From Thinopyrum elongatum (lineage: Eukaryota; Streptophyta; Magnoliopsida; Poales; Poaceae): 64,000 nt of DNA. Under the pieces are notes generated by a model, which saw only the letters and a list, made by a program, of their open reading frames with translations, did not search any database and was not told the origin of the DNA. Position 1 is the stretch's first letter. Each line of letters begins with the position of its first letter. A program made the translations under genes and the position numbers. The stretch lies in the NCBI GenBank assembly GCA_011799875.1, contig CM022302.1, positions 201,730,086 through 201,794,085 of the forward strand, in the 5' to 3' direction. This document shows, piece after piece, positions 11,978 to 23,932 of this stretch.

Positions 11978-14135
11978 AACATTGACATCACGCGCCCATT
12001 GTTTCAGCTAGCGGTGACAGGAGTGCAAGGATGCTTCCCCGTCAATGGACAGGGCATCAGTGGCTTTCTGAAACTCTTGCTCGCTGGTTTCCTCTTCATC
12101 CCCTTCATTGCATTCGTCACCACATTCCTTCTTCTCATGGCCTTTAGCAGGTTTCCCTTGATGTTGAGGGACCTTGCCAGGGCAGCCTCCTCGGCCCTTC
12201 CCACCAACGCCATCTTGGTCTCTCGCCTTGTCACGCTTCTCGTACTCAGCTTTCTGCTTCTTGACAAGTTGCTCAACTTGATGACACTCTTAGAGATCAT
12301 GGCCGTTGGTCCGATGGATCTTGCAGTAAGGCCCGTCAGCCTTCCCAGCCTTCTCGGCCGCCGCAGCTTCCCGGCAGCCAGCGCACGCGGCAATTTCCTT
12401 GTCGGGGGCTTCGGTCTTGGCCTTCTTGCCAGTACTAGGAGTGCCTGATCCCTCGACAGCCAGCATTGCTTTCTCCTTGCGCTTCTTGTTGCGTTTCTTG
12501 TTCTTCTTCTTCTGGTTGGTGGCATCATCGTCATCTTCTGAGTCAACGTCGACGCCATCCTCTTCTCCGGGGAGTCACCTCCCCTCCTCCGTACGGGCAC
12601 ACTTATCTGCCAAGGTGTAAAGCTCATTCACAGTCTTGGGTAACCTGATGTTCATCTTGGAACGTATCCTATGGTTGCGTACGTTGGACTGGAATGCGAC
12701 AATCACAGCTGCCGGGTGGATATCTGAAATGTTCCTGTGCACCTGGCTGAACCTCTACATGTACTTCCGCAAACTCTCCCCTTCCTTTTGTGGAAGGAGC
12801 TGCAAATCGCTGGGCTACCCTGGTTCTTGATGGGCACCCGTGAAGGCACCAATAAACTCGTGGCACAGGTCAGCCCAAGTCGAGATGGAGTTCTCCGGCA
12901 ACTACATCAGCCACGACCTCACATTTGGTTTGAGCACCAAAGGGAAGTAGTTGGCGAATACCTTTTCATCTCTTCCTCCGGCGGCTTGAACGGCGATGGT
13001 GTAGATGCTCAAGAACACTGCCAGGTTCAATCTTCCATCATATTTTTCTGGTATCTCTGGCTTGAATGTATGGGCAGATGGCCAACGGATTTGCCGCAGC
13101 TCACGAGTGAAGGCAGGGCACCCAACCTCGAAAGGCAGGTATCCACCTCCACTGGGCGCAGGCTCATCGACGTCGGGGCCATTGCACCTGTCAGACTAGC
13201 GGCGGGTTTCACGGCGCCGTTCTATGGTGACACGCGTGTCTTCCCTCCGCCTGTCTTCCTAGACCTGCAGCTGATCTCGACGGGCTTGAGGATCAGACGA
13301 AGCCATCGACACCTCGTCAGGTTCTTGGTCACGCGGCTTTGGCTGTAGCCCCTGTGTTGGCTGCCGTGGGGGGGACTGCACCGTAGGATTGGCCCCTTCA
13401 GCACGGCCAGCGGCTCGGGCCGTTGTCGCTGCCTGCGGATGCCGTGGCGAGCCCACTCGTTGTGATCCCCCCCGCCTCAGCGAAACCAATCAAACTTTGA
13501 ATGGTGGCTCTCCATTCATCCATTTGATCGGTTGCTGGTGGGAACCTAACCAGGAGCTGGGCTCGCGCCATGGCTTCCGAAGCGGTGCTTGGCATGGACG
13601 ACGATGCAGATCGCGACATCGCCCGACTTCTGACGGTACCTATAGTGGCAGCGTCACGTTCTCGTCGTCATGAGCCAGTCGCAAGGGAAGCGTGACGACA
13701 AGAAGGATATGTTTGAGGGTTGACAAACCCATTCGGCGCTTTGTCTTGATTGCCTTGCCCTGGGGAAGGCATGCGCCCCATAGCTATGCCCGTAGCAGGG
13801 GCAGCTAGGGGGTTGCGATTCGCGCCGGAGCGGACGCCATCACTGCGGCTGCATCCTCCAGTGAGGTGGAGAGGCGGAGATTGAATATTCTCCCCACCAG
13901 CATCTTTTGGAGCGTGGCTGCTAGGGTGCTGCTGATGCTGTCCTCCTCCGGCGCCTCCGGCTGCCACCTTGGCCGCAGGCGGAATAGTGACGGCACCGCC
14001 CGCGCTGGTCACGTTCCCTGCGGCGTCCGCGTCCCCCGATGCCACCACAGCTTCCATGGGATCAGTGGCTGCATGCGAGGGGGCCTTTGAGGTGGAAGGG
14101 TGGGCTGCTACGCCGGACTTCTTCTTGGGCACCAT
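11978..14135 (-). pseudogene. E2 gag
   Basis: Start at ATG 14135 (MVPKKKSGVAAH), shortly after the PBS and equivalent to the E1 gag start. The N-terminal Ala/Gly/Pro-rich part is open to 13668. The gag domain (DEWRATIQSLIGF near 13530, then the region at 12650-13200) is split over at least three frames. The zinc-knuckle block (YCKIHRTNGHDL) lies near 12310. A lysine/arginine-rich basic linker surrounds it. Several stops and frameshifts make this a pseudogene. Confidence 0.75.
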
Positions 14136-14214
14136 GGATGATGAAGCCGTCGATGAAGAAGATGGTGATGAAGATTGAAGCGTTGTTTACGACCTCGAGT
14201 TCGCACAAGCGCTT

Positions 14215-14233
14215 CCCCCTACCTGGTGCACCA
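14215..14233 (-). other. E2 primer-binding site
   Basis: Minus-strand TGGTGCACCAGGTAGGGGG, 4 nt from the LTR end. It differs from the E1 site only by TGGTGCA against TGGCGCA, a change that would weaken primer pairing. Confidence 0.75.
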
Positions 14234-14237
14234 AAGA

Positions 14238-15153
14238 TGTCATGGTTCAACACGATCACCTATGGGGCCATCGGCCCCTTGTGGTTCGGCAAGGGGGAAG
14301 GGCACGTTGCACAAAGAGTGGAGGCCGTAGGGCAGCACGGCAATGGTGACGCAGGTAGTTTTTACCCAGGTTCGGGCCGCCGCAAGGCGTAAAACCCTAC
14401 TCCTGCTTTGGTGGATTGGATGGAGTACCGTGACGAACGCGCATCGCTCAAGCCCGGCAAGGTCGCCTTGGGGAGAGCAGCTATGCGCGTACGAGTGTAC
14501 AAGGGTCCGAATCCTTTCTAAGGTTGCCACGGCCCTCCTTTTATAGGTCAAGGGGTTACCACAATGGAAAAATAGTCATTATTCAGTGATTAGATAGCCA
14601 CAGTGCTATCATACCTAACTCTGCAGACAGGACAAGGTGCATTAAATGCACCGCTTAGTGTCACGTCGTGGGTGTAGCCCGGCAAGCCTTGCCACACCAT
14701 TCAACCACCTTCTTGTCTGCCTGCTTGACACGCCCCTGGACGGGTGTCATTTAGGGGCGATCTTCCTCAGAAATGGCTGCCACGTGCCAAATGGCAGCCA
14801 CTTAATCACTTGTGGGCTCAACACCGCACCGATAAGTGACTTGCGTTGCTGTGAGGTGGAGCGATGGAGCCTTGGTGGGGAAGTAGGCTGTCGGTGCCCC
14901 GGCAACCCTTGTCGGGGAGATCTTGGGACTTGCCCTTGGGGTGACCTCGACCTGACAAGGCTCGCCTGCCCGGTAAGGGAGGGTTTTTCCCTTAATGATA
15001 TCTTGCTCCTTTGGGGTGTCTTGGTCTTCTTGATCCGCCCTTTGATTTCTCAAAGAGCTATCTTTTCTGCTTGGCCTCGTCTTGTCGTTGTAACCTTGCC
15101 CTTGAGCCCGTGTACATTCCGGGCAACATATACCAGGGTTTGTTGCACCGACA
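14238..15153 (-). repeat. E2 5' LTR (916 bp)
   Basis: Bounded on the plus strand by TGTCATGG and CACCGACA, next to the PBS. A minus-strand TATAAAA box is at 14539-14545. The shared downstream block (ACCCAGGTTCGGGCC and AAAACCCTACTCCTGC, plus-strand reading) is at about 14367-14405. Outside these parts it differs from the E1 LTR. Confidence 0.82.
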
Positions 15154-15744
15154 CCATGCTTTGGAACCATAAAATCCCCACACTGATCGAGGGTTCACGA
15201 TGCGTAGCATGCATGCGCTCAAACTTAATTAGGCCTAGAATGATCGACCTACTACTATACGGTAACACGAACCAAAGAAGAAGAATCAACCCTGGTAACC
15301 TTTCTCGTCGTCGGTCAAAATGATGGACGTCCTCGCGGGCCCACAAATATATATAGGCTTGCCGCCCATATATAACCAAGCGAGTGAGAGTGTGCAAAGA
15401 TAACCATTGCATGCATGTGTCCCAAACATATTTATGAAGGTGCGTGATGCATGCATATGTGTTGAATTAGTACCTAATGCACAACATTGATGTGATGTAT
15501 GCGTTCAAAATCGCACAGGTCCCCACACAGAGCAAGAGGTTCATGACGTGTCGTGTGCTCGCCCCCCCTTCGATCCAGCGGGATGGATTCATGTGTACAC
15601 ATGCGCTATTATATATCTAATCTCACCTATATCGCGAGACAAGCAAAAAATTAATCCCCTCCTAAGTCAAAATAATTAACCTCTCTCGTTGTCGGTGAAA
15701 GTGATGGACCAAGCGGGCCGACAGATGGAAGCATCGCCGATAAC
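15154..15744. repeat. Degenerate repeat units U1 and start of U2
   Basis: No gene. Two units resemble each other and a third at 22801-23015. Shared words include a TCGTCGTCGG or TCGTTGTCGG run, GTGATGGA, GCGGGCCCAC, CTAATGCACAAC and TGATGTGGCA, in the same order. U1 is about 15285-15675. U2 begins about 15676 and is cut at 15744 by E3, continuing at 22534. Confidence 0.65.
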
Positions 15745-17336
15745 TGATGCGGCTTGAAGCTACGTCGCTATTGCCCCAAAGAGGAAGGGATGATGCAGCA
15801 CAGCGGCGGTAGGTATTTCCCTCAGTGATGAAACCAAGGTTATCGAACCAGTAGGAGAACCAAGCAACACAACGTAAACAGCACCTGCACACAAATAACA
15901 AATACTCGCAACCCGACGTGTAAAAGGGGTTGTCAATCCCTTTCGGGCAATGGCACCAAAAATTGGCAAACGGACGTGAGAGAGTAGTAAATATTGATAG
16001 ATCGAACGCCAAATAAAATAAAGTGCAGCAAGGTATTTTTGTATTTTTGGTTTAAGAGATCTGAAAATAAAAGTTGCAAATAAAGAAAAGAGCGAATAGC
16101 AAAACAGATCTTGAAAGCAAATATATTGGAAAAGAGACCCGGGGGCCGTAGGTTTCACTAGTGGCTTCTCTCGAGAAAAATAGCAAACGGTGGGTGAACA
16201 AATTGCTGTTGGGCAATTGATAAAACTTCAAATAATCATGACGATATCCAGGCAATGATCATTATATAGGCATCACGTCCAAGATTAGTAGATCGACTCC
16301 TGCCTGCATCTACTACTATTACTCCACACATCGACCCCTATCTAGCATGCATCTAGTGTGTTAAGTTCATGGAGAAACGGAGTAATACAATAAGAACGAT
16401 GACATGATGTAGACAAGATCTATTTATGTAGAAATAGACCCCATCATTTTATCCTTAGTAGCAACGATACATACGTGTCAGTTCCCCTTCTGTCACTGGG
16501 ATCAAGCACCGTAAGATCGAACCCACTACAAAGCACCTATTCCCATTGCAAGATAAATAGATCATGTTGGCCAAACAAAACCCAAATATCGGAGAAGAAA
16601 TACGAGGCTATAAGCAATCATGCATATAAGAGATCAAAGAAGACTCAAATAACTTTCATGGACAAAAAGATAGATCTGATCATAAACTCAAAGTTCATCG
16701 GATCCCAACAAACACACCGCAAAAAGGGTCACATCATATGGATCTCCAAGAGACCATTGTATTGAGAATCAAACAAGAGAGAGGAAGTCATCTAGCTACT
16801 AACTACGGACCCGTAGGTCTACAAAGAACTACTCACGCATCATCGGAGAGGCACCAATGGAAGTGGTGAACCCCTCCATGATGGTGTCTAGATTGGATCT
16901 GGTGGTTCTGGACTCTGCGGCGGCTGGAATTGATTTTCGTTGACTCCCTTAGGGTTTCTGGAATATTGGGCTATTTATAGAGCAAAGAGGCGGTTCGGGG
17001 GGCACCCGAGGTGGGCACAACCCACCAGGGCGCGCCTGGGCCTCCAGGCGCGCCCTGGTGGGTTGTGCTCCCCTCGGAGCACCCCTAGGCGCTTCTCCGG
17101 CCCACTGGATGTCTTCTGGAACAAAAAAAATCCACAAAAAGTTTCACTGCGTTTGGACTCCGTTTGGAATTGATTTCCTGTGATGTAAAAAACATGCAAA
17201 AACCAGCAACTGGCACTTGGCACTATGTCAATAGGTTAGTACCAAAAAATGATATAAAATGATTGTAAAACATCCAAGAATGATAATATAACAGCATGGC
17301 ACAATAAAAAATTATAGATACGTTGGAGACGTATCA
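15745..17336 (-). repeat. E3 3' LTR (1592 bp)
   Basis: Left LTR of E3, nearly identical to 20925-22528. The minus-strand TATA box (TATAAATA) is at 16972-16979. A perfect inverted repeat lies just upstream of it at 17016-17067. The inner end at 17337 is followed by the polypurine tract. Confidence 0.92.
17016..17067. repeat. 24-bp perfect inverted repeat in E3 LTR
   Basis: Arms 17016-17039 and 17044-17067 are exact reverse complements separated by the 4 bases GCCT. The centre is GC-rich with GGCGCGCC. The same 24-4-24 geometry occurs at 22195-22246 with one mismatch and in E5 at 60990-61041 with three mismatches. Confidence 0.95.
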
Positions 17337-19930
17337 GCATCCCCAAGCTTAATTCCTGCTCGTCCTCGAGTAGGTAAATGATAAAAACAGAATTTTTGAT
17401 GTGGAATGCTGCCTAACATGTCATCTCATATTCTTTCCTTTATAGCATGGACATTTGTACTTTTATATGATTCAAAGCAATAGTCTAGTTTTGACTTGAT
17501 GACTTAAATACTCAAGCATATCAACAAGCAACTATGTCTTTCAAAATATCAATGCTAAAATAAGTTATCCCTAGCCCGTCATGCTCAACCATTGATCCAT
17601 TCATGAAACACACTCGCATATTAACTACACCCAATGCTCAAGTACGATCATAGTGCCTCCTAGTTGGTGCTTTATAAGAGAAGATGGAGACTTAAATAAA
17701 AAATTGCATAAAGTAAAGAAAGGCCCTTCGCAGAGGGAAGTAGGGATTTGTAGAGGTGCCAGAGCTCAAAGCGAAAAACTTAGAGATAAAAACATTTTGG
17801 GAGGTGTGCTTTTCCCACCAACGAAAACGACTTAGAGTTCCCAACACTTTCCATGCTAAATATATCATAGGCGGTTCCCAAACAGAAAATAAAGTTTATT
17901 CCTTTTTCCACCATTTCTTTCACTTTCCATGGCTAGCCGTATCCACGGGTGCCCTCCATACCAACACTTTCCAAGGAATTTATTATTTGACAACATAAAG
18001 TAAATTCATTTTTCATTTTGGGACTGGGCATCCCTAATACCTTTGCCTTACTCTTGTGCAATGACAAGTGAATAAACACTCATCATGAGAATAACACATC
18101 TAGCATGGAAAATATTAGCCACCCCTTACCGCCTCACGAGCGGTACGAACACACAAAAGAGAAGTTTATTTTGAAAATTAGAGATGGCACCTACAAATTT
18201 GCTTAGAACAGCAAAAGAATACCGCATATAGGTAGATATAGTGGACTCATGTGGCAAAACTTGTTTAAAGGGTTTTGGATGCACAAGTAGTGATCATACT
18301 TAGTGCAAAATGAATGCAAGCAAAAGATTGAGAAGCGACCAACCAAAAAATGAATAATCTGATAAGCGAGCATTAAGCATAATTAACACCAAATAATGCA
18401 CCACAAGTAGGATATAATTTCATTGAATGACTATTGACTTTCGTGCTTGCATAGGGAATCACAAACCTTAACACCAATATTCTTACTAAAACACAATTAC
18501 TCATCAACATAACTCACATATCACATCATCATATCTCAAAACTATTACAAGGAATCAAGTTTATTTTGTCCAATGATCTTCATGAAAGTTTTTATTATAT
18601 CCTTCTTGGATATCTATCACTTTGGAACTAATTTTCATGTGTTGCTTTTGATAAGCTCAAACAAATATAAGTGAAGATCATGAGCATAATACTTCTTTCT
18701 CTCAAATTAATTTAAGTGAAGCAAGAGAGAATTTCTTAAATTTTTTACTAACTCCCAAATAAATCTAAGTGAAGCATGAGAGCATTTCTTCAAAAATAAT
18801 AAAGCACATCGTGCTAAAAAATATATAAGTGAAGCACTAGAGCAAATCCATAGCTCATAAAAATTTAAGTGAAGCATAGAGAGCAATTCTAACAAGTCAT
18901 GGCATAATTTTGGCTCTCTCAAATAGGTGTGTCCAGCAAGGGTTCATAACTTAGAACATAAATAAAAACAAGAAAAGACTCATATCATACAAGACTCTCC
19001 AAGCAAAACTCATAGTATGTGACGAAAAAAATATAGCTTCGGGTAAAATACCGATGGTCGTTAGAAGAAAGAGGGGATGCCACTCGGGGCATCCCCAAGC
19101 TTAGTTGCTTGCTTATCTTTGGATAATAGCTTGGGATGCCATGGGCATCCCCAATATTAGGCTCTTCTTACTCCTTATTCCTTCATCCATCGTAAGATAA
19201 CCCAAAACTTGAAAACTTCAATCACACAAAACTCAACAAAACCTTCGTGAGATCCGTTAGTATAAGAAAGCAAATCACTACTATAAGTACTGTAGCAAAC
19301 CAATTCATATTTTATTCTTGCATTATATCTACTGTATTCCAACTTTTCTATGGCAAAAACTCATCAAAGAAAACCATAAAATCATCAAAACAAGCACACA
19401 ACGCAAAGAAAACAGAATCTGTCAAAAACAGAACAGTCTGTAGAAATCTGAATATTTCGAATACTTATGAAACTCCAAAAATTCTGAAAAACTAGGAAAA
19501 TAGAGAAAAAATTTATGTCAATCGTGTGTAAAAAAAATCAGAATTTTTAGTCTCTGATATGAATTCTCAAAATTGTTTTACTGGACGCAAAATTTTCTCT
19601 TTTCCAACAAGATCAAATCAACTATCACCCAAATCATCCCAAAGGCCTTGCTTGGCACAACCACTAATTTGAACCACAAAAACACATCTAACCAGAGGAA
19701 TAATTGGGTATTTTATTGAAAATAGCAATAAAACCAAAAAGCAAAAAGATACAAGTTGGGTTGCCTCCCAACGAGTGCTATCGTTTTACGCCCCTTGCTA
19801 GGCATAAGATTTTATTGATGCTCACATGAAAGATAATAATGAAAACACAAAGAGAGCATCATAAAACATGTGACAAACATATTTAAGCCTAACATATTTC
19901 CGATGCATAGGAATTTTATAGGAAAACAAA
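17337..19930. other. E3 internal non-coding region
   Basis: AT-rich, no coding region of note on either strand. At about 18660-18900 a word close to AAGTGAAGCA[TA]GAGAGCA recurs about every 55-60 bp, at least four times, a degenerate tandem array. The phrase GCATCCCCAAGCTTA recurs at 17337 and, in variant form, near 19085. Confidence 0.7.
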
Positions 19931-20671
19931 TTAGCAAGACAAGCAAGATCTAGCATATGCATGGAAGAAAACAATAGCAAATATTAACATGAAGAGAGGT
20001 AATTTAGTAACATGAAAATTTCTACAACCATATTTCCCTCTCTCATAATAATTACATGTGGGATCATATTCAAACTCAACAATATAGCTATCACATGACA
20101 TATTCTCTACATGATCCACATGCATGCAAAGTTGACACTCTTCCAAAATAGTGGGATTATCATCAAATAAAGTCATGACCTCTCCAAGCCCACTTTTATC
20201 AAAAATTTCATAAGATTGAACACTCTCCAAATATGTGGGATTATTTTTACCTAAAGTTGACACTCTTCCATACCCATTTTCAATGTTATTGAAAACATTA
20301 TTATCAATAACATATTAATCATGAGGCTTAAATAAATTTTCAAGATCATAAAAAGAATAACCCCAATCATGATCATTGCAATAAGTAGTGGACATATCAA
20401 AATTAGCATCCCCAAGCTTGAGGTTTCGCATATTATTAGCACAATTGACATTAATAGAATTTATAATAACATCATTGCAATCATGCTTTTCATTCAAGGA
20501 GCTATCATGAACCACTTTATAAATTCCTTCGTTTAACACTTCATCACAATTTTCACATTCATAAATCTCAAGCAAAACTTCATAAAAATAATCTAGTGAA
20601 CACAATTCACTAGCAATTGGTTCATAATAATTGGATCTTTTGAAAATATTAGCAAGTGGATGAGGATCCAT
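19931..20671 (-). pseudogene. E3 internal ORF of unknown function
   Basis: Start at ATG 20671 (MDPHPLANIFKRSNYY), about 250 nt inside the 5' LTR and in the position where E5 has gag. One TAA (20315-20317) divides an otherwise single frame ending at 19931, about 246 residues. It is acidic and Cys/Asn/Asp-rich (ECENCDEVLNEG, DDNPTILEECQLC) with a hydrophobic C-terminal stretch (LFMLIFAIVFFHAY) that could be membrane-spanning. I recognise no domain. It could be a chance-preserved remnant of an internal Athila-type sequence rather than a working gene. Confidence 0.5.
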
Positions 20672-20896
20672 AACAATAGATTTTTAGCAAGCAAAGATGC
20701 AAGCAAATAGAAGGCACATGGCAACACAAGCAAACATGAGATATGACGAGAAAAACGGCGAACGAAAAAGAGTGCGAATAAAACGGCAAATTTTGGTGAA
20801 GTGGGGGAGATGAAAACGAGAGGCAAATGGCAAATAATGTAAATTGCAAGGAGATGATATTTGTGATTAGGAACCTGGTAGATGTTGATGATGTCT

Positions 20897-20913
20897 CCCC
20901 AGCAACGGCGCCA
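20897..20913 (-). other. E3 primer-binding site (tRNA-Asp type)
   Basis: Minus-strand TGGCGCCGTTGCTGGGG. It matches the 3' end of plant tRNA-Asp plus CCA except for one base near the end of the match. It lies 11 nt from the LTR, the same spacing as in E5 within one base. Confidence 0.85.
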
Positions 20914-20924
20914 GAAAATCCTTT

Positions 20925-22528
20925 TGATGCGGCTTGATGCTACGTCGGTATTTCCCCAAAGAGGAAGTGATGATGCAGCACAGCGGCGGTAGGTATTTCC
21001 CTCAGTGATGAAACCAAGGTTATCGAACCAGTAGGAGAACCAAGAAGCACTATGTAAACAGCACCTGCACACAAATAACAAATACTCGCAACCCGACGTG
21101 TAAAAGGGGTTGTCAATCCCTTTCGGGCAACGGCGCCAAAAATTGGCAAACGGGCGTGAGAGAGTAGTAAATATTGATAGATCGAATGCCAAATAAAATA
21201 AAGTGCAGCAAGGTATTTTTGTATTTTTGGTTTAATAGATCTGAAAATAAAAGTTGCAAATAAAGAAAAGAGCGAATAGCAAAACAGATCTTGAAAGCAA
21301 ATATATTGGAAAAGAGACCCGGGGCCGTAGGTTTCACTAGTGGCTTCTCTCGAGAAAAATAGCAAACGGTGGGTGAACAAATTACTGTTGGGCAATTGAT
21401 AAAACTTCAAATAATCATGACGATATCCAAGCAATGATCATTATATAGGCATCACGTCCAAGATTAGTAGACCGACTCCTGCCTGCATCTACTACTATTA
21501 CTCCACACATCGACCACTATCCAGCATGCATCTAGTGTATTAAGTTCATGGAGAAATGGAGTAATACAATAAGAATGATGACATGATGTAGACAAGATCT
21601 ATTTATGTAGAAATAGACCCCATCGTTTTATCCTTAGTAGCAATGATACATACGTGTCGGTTCCCCTTCTGTCACTGGGATAAAGCACCGTAAGATCAAA
21701 CCCACTACAAAGCACCTCTTCCCATTGCAAGATAAATAGATCAAGTTGGCCAAACAAAACCGAAATATCGGAGAAGAAATACGAGGCTATAAGCAATCAT
21801 GCATATAAGAGATCAAAGAAGACTCAAATAACTTTCATGGATAAAAAGATAGATCTGATCATAAACTCAAAGTTCATCGGATCCCAACAAACACACCGCA
21901 AAAAGAGTCACATCATATGGATCTCCAAGAGACCATTGTATTGAGAATCAAACGAGAGAGAGGAAGCCATCTAGCTACTAACTACAGACCCATAGGTCTA
22001 CAAAGAACTACTCACGCATCATCGGAGAGGCACCAATGGAAGTGGTGAACCCCTCCATGATGGTGTCTAGATTGGATCTGGTGGTTCTGGAATCTGCGGC
22101 GCCTGGAATTGATTTTCGTCGACTCCCTTAGGGTTTCTGGAATATTGGGGTATTTATAGGGCAAAGAGGTGGTTCGGGGGGCACCCGAGGTGGGCACAAC
22201 CCACCAGGGCGTGCCTGGTCCTCCAGGCGCGCCCTGGTGGGTTGTGCTCCCGTCGGAGCACCCTCCCAGGCGCTTCTCCGGCCCACTGGATGTCTTTTGG
22301 TCCAAAAAAAATCCACAAAAAGTTTCGCTGCGTTTGGACTCCGTTTGGTATTGATTTACTGCGATGTAAAAAACATGTAAAAACCAGCAACTGGCACTTG
22401 GCACTATGTCAATAGGTTAGTACCAAAAAATGATATAAAATGACTATAAAATGATTGTAAAACATCCAAGAATGATAATATAACAGCATGGAACAATAAA
22501 AAATTATAGATACGTTGGAGACGTATCA
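20925..22528 (-). repeat. E3 5' LTR (1604 bp)
   Basis: Right LTR of E3, adjacent to the PBS. The minus-strand TATA box is at 22151-22158. The inverted repeat at 22195-22246 has one mismatch relative to the copy in the 3' LTR. The LTR pair differs by scattered substitutions and small indels, including a short extra segment near 22437-22450, implying a relatively recent insertion. Confidence 0.92.
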
Positions 22529-23040
22529 ATAACCATGTGAGTTAGTGCCACAGGACAACCACCATCGCTTGCATGTGTGCCAAAACATATATATGGAGAG
22601 GTGTATGGTTGTGATGTTTTGAATACCTAATGCACAACCTTTGATGTGGCATTTGCCTCAAAAACCTTAAAGTCCCCCCACAGAGTGAGGTTCATGTGTG
22701 ACACCTAGTATATGTTGGTCCCATCTCCCCTTCGACACGTACTATATATATACTCCTGCCCTAACACAGCCCTAAAAGAATTAATCCTCCGTGTTCGTCA
22801 AATGTGGCTATCTCTCTCTCTCTCTCGTTGGGTCAAAGTGATGGAGGACGACCTCTCGCGGGCCCACAGATTGAAGCGCCGCATGCGAGTGAGTTCCTAT
22901 AGGGCAACCACCGCCTGCATGGTATTGCGTGGTGTTTGAATACCAATGCACAACTTTGATGTGGCACCTGCCTCGGGAACCGTAAAGTCTCCACATGGAG
23001 CGAGGTTATGACACACACACACACACACACACACATCTCA
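22529..23040. repeat. Rest of unit U2, unit U3, and CT/AC microsatellites
   Basis: U2 resumes right after the ataac TSD and runs to about 22800; U3 follows to about 23015. A CT run lies at 22812-22829 and an AC run at about 23010-23034. No gene. The ACTTTGATGTGGCACCTGCC word ending U3 recurs at about 28618-28637, at the start of the second gene-block copy, so this repeat may have served as the recombination site for the duplication. Confidence 0.65.
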
Positions 23041-23932
23041 CACCACCACCTCCACTCTGAGGCATGTCAAACTTTTTCTGCAGTGAACATGTGACCAAAG
23101 GAGTGTCGTGTTAAAGTTTGAAAAAAACAGAGATCATTCGACCCGTTTTATACATTGATTGATTTCCTAGGGATTTAATGTGCAAAAATCAAATTTGAGC
23201 TACATGTGCACCAAAATGGATTGCAAAATCATATGAGTGTCCCTCGGTGCATGTTTCCCCGTGAAAGAAATTTCAAAACATTGAGAATATTGATTTTTAA
23301 AATTCAGTAAATCCAAAACTTAGTTGAAATTCATGAAACTTATCGTGGTGTCATATATGGACACGAGTAGACTGTGATATTGTATTTTTTTCATCAAATT
23401 TGAGAGAAGTTTTGATATAATCTACTTACAAATGGGAGATTGTTAATAACTGGCAACCAATATCTTATACGGAATATTTATTCGGACCGTGTGCATTAGA
23501 CCATGCCATGCTTCGGTTAAGCAGTAAAGCGGCAGAATTAATCATCAAAAAACAAAAAAAAAATATGTGCCACGCGCCCCGTGTGACGTGCGAGCAGGCG
23601 TGAGTTGACGAGATGCATGCGAGCAGTCCACCGCGCAAGCAGACTGGAAGGCGTGCGTGCAGGTATGTGAATTGACGGGAGGCGTTTTCGCTGCGCAGTG
23701 TCACCGGGACACGTGCGAGTAGCTGTGTGAAATGATGGTATAGGAATGCCAGAAGTCCGCCGCGCAGGCTCACCGGGAAGCGAGACAGCCTTTGACCGCC
23801 GCCCGCCTCGCTCCCACTGGTCCGTATTAATGGCGGGCCTGAGCGGCCGCACCCCCATCCTCGCCACACACACAATCCTCTCTCTCCGCCCACATCCTCA
23901 ATGCCGCTCTCAGTCCTCAAAGCCGTCAGTGT
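23041..23932. other. Upstream region of F-box copy 1
   Basis: Homologous to 28690-29631. The distal part is AT-rich. The proximal part (about 23570-23800) is a degenerate tandem repeat of about 45-60 bp built on GACGGGAGGCGTG, GCGAGCAG and CGCGCAGGC. No coding region; minus-strand frames here are by-products of the GC-rich repeat. Confidence 0.6.

Larger units (their letters stand above)
9037..15153 (-). mobile_element. E2: Gypsy LTR retrotransposon, 5' half, cut by E1
   Basis: Same gene order and close protein similarity to E1 (protease, RT and RNase H align nearly residue by residue), but with a distinct LTR. The minus-strand 5' LTR is 14238-15153, followed by PBS, gag, protease, RT and RNase H. 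Integrase and the 3' LTR are missing because E1 inserted at 9036/9037; they should resume beyond the left edge of E1. Flanking bases at 15154-15158 (ccatg) are the presumed TSD. Gag is more damaged than in E1. Confidence 0.88.
15745..22528 (-). mobile_element. E3: complete non-autonomous Sabrina/Athila-like LTR element
   Basis: Two long LTRs (15745-17336 and 20925-22528) in the same orientation start TGATACG and end CGCATCA on the minus strand. A perfect 5-bp TSD, ataac, flanks the element at 15740-15744 and 22529-22533. The PBS adjoins the right LTR, and a purine-rich AAGCTTGGGGATGC (minus strand) adjoins the left one, so it reads leftward. The 3.6-kb interior has no gag, protease, RT or integrase, only a small degenerate ORF. 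LTR, PBS and leader match E5, so E5-type elements are the likely helpers. The family name is tentative. Confidence 0.92.

Noticed and set aside
16970..17070. The LTR inverted repeat as a microRNA precursor
   Set aside because: The stem is too short and the loop only 4 nt, and it is part of every LTR of the family; a general LTR element is the simpler reading.
20593..21192. Minus-strand open frame across the E3 LTR end and PBS
   Set aside because: The same frame occurs in both E3 LTRs (15662-16012) and spans a primer-binding site, so it is LTR sequence open by chance.
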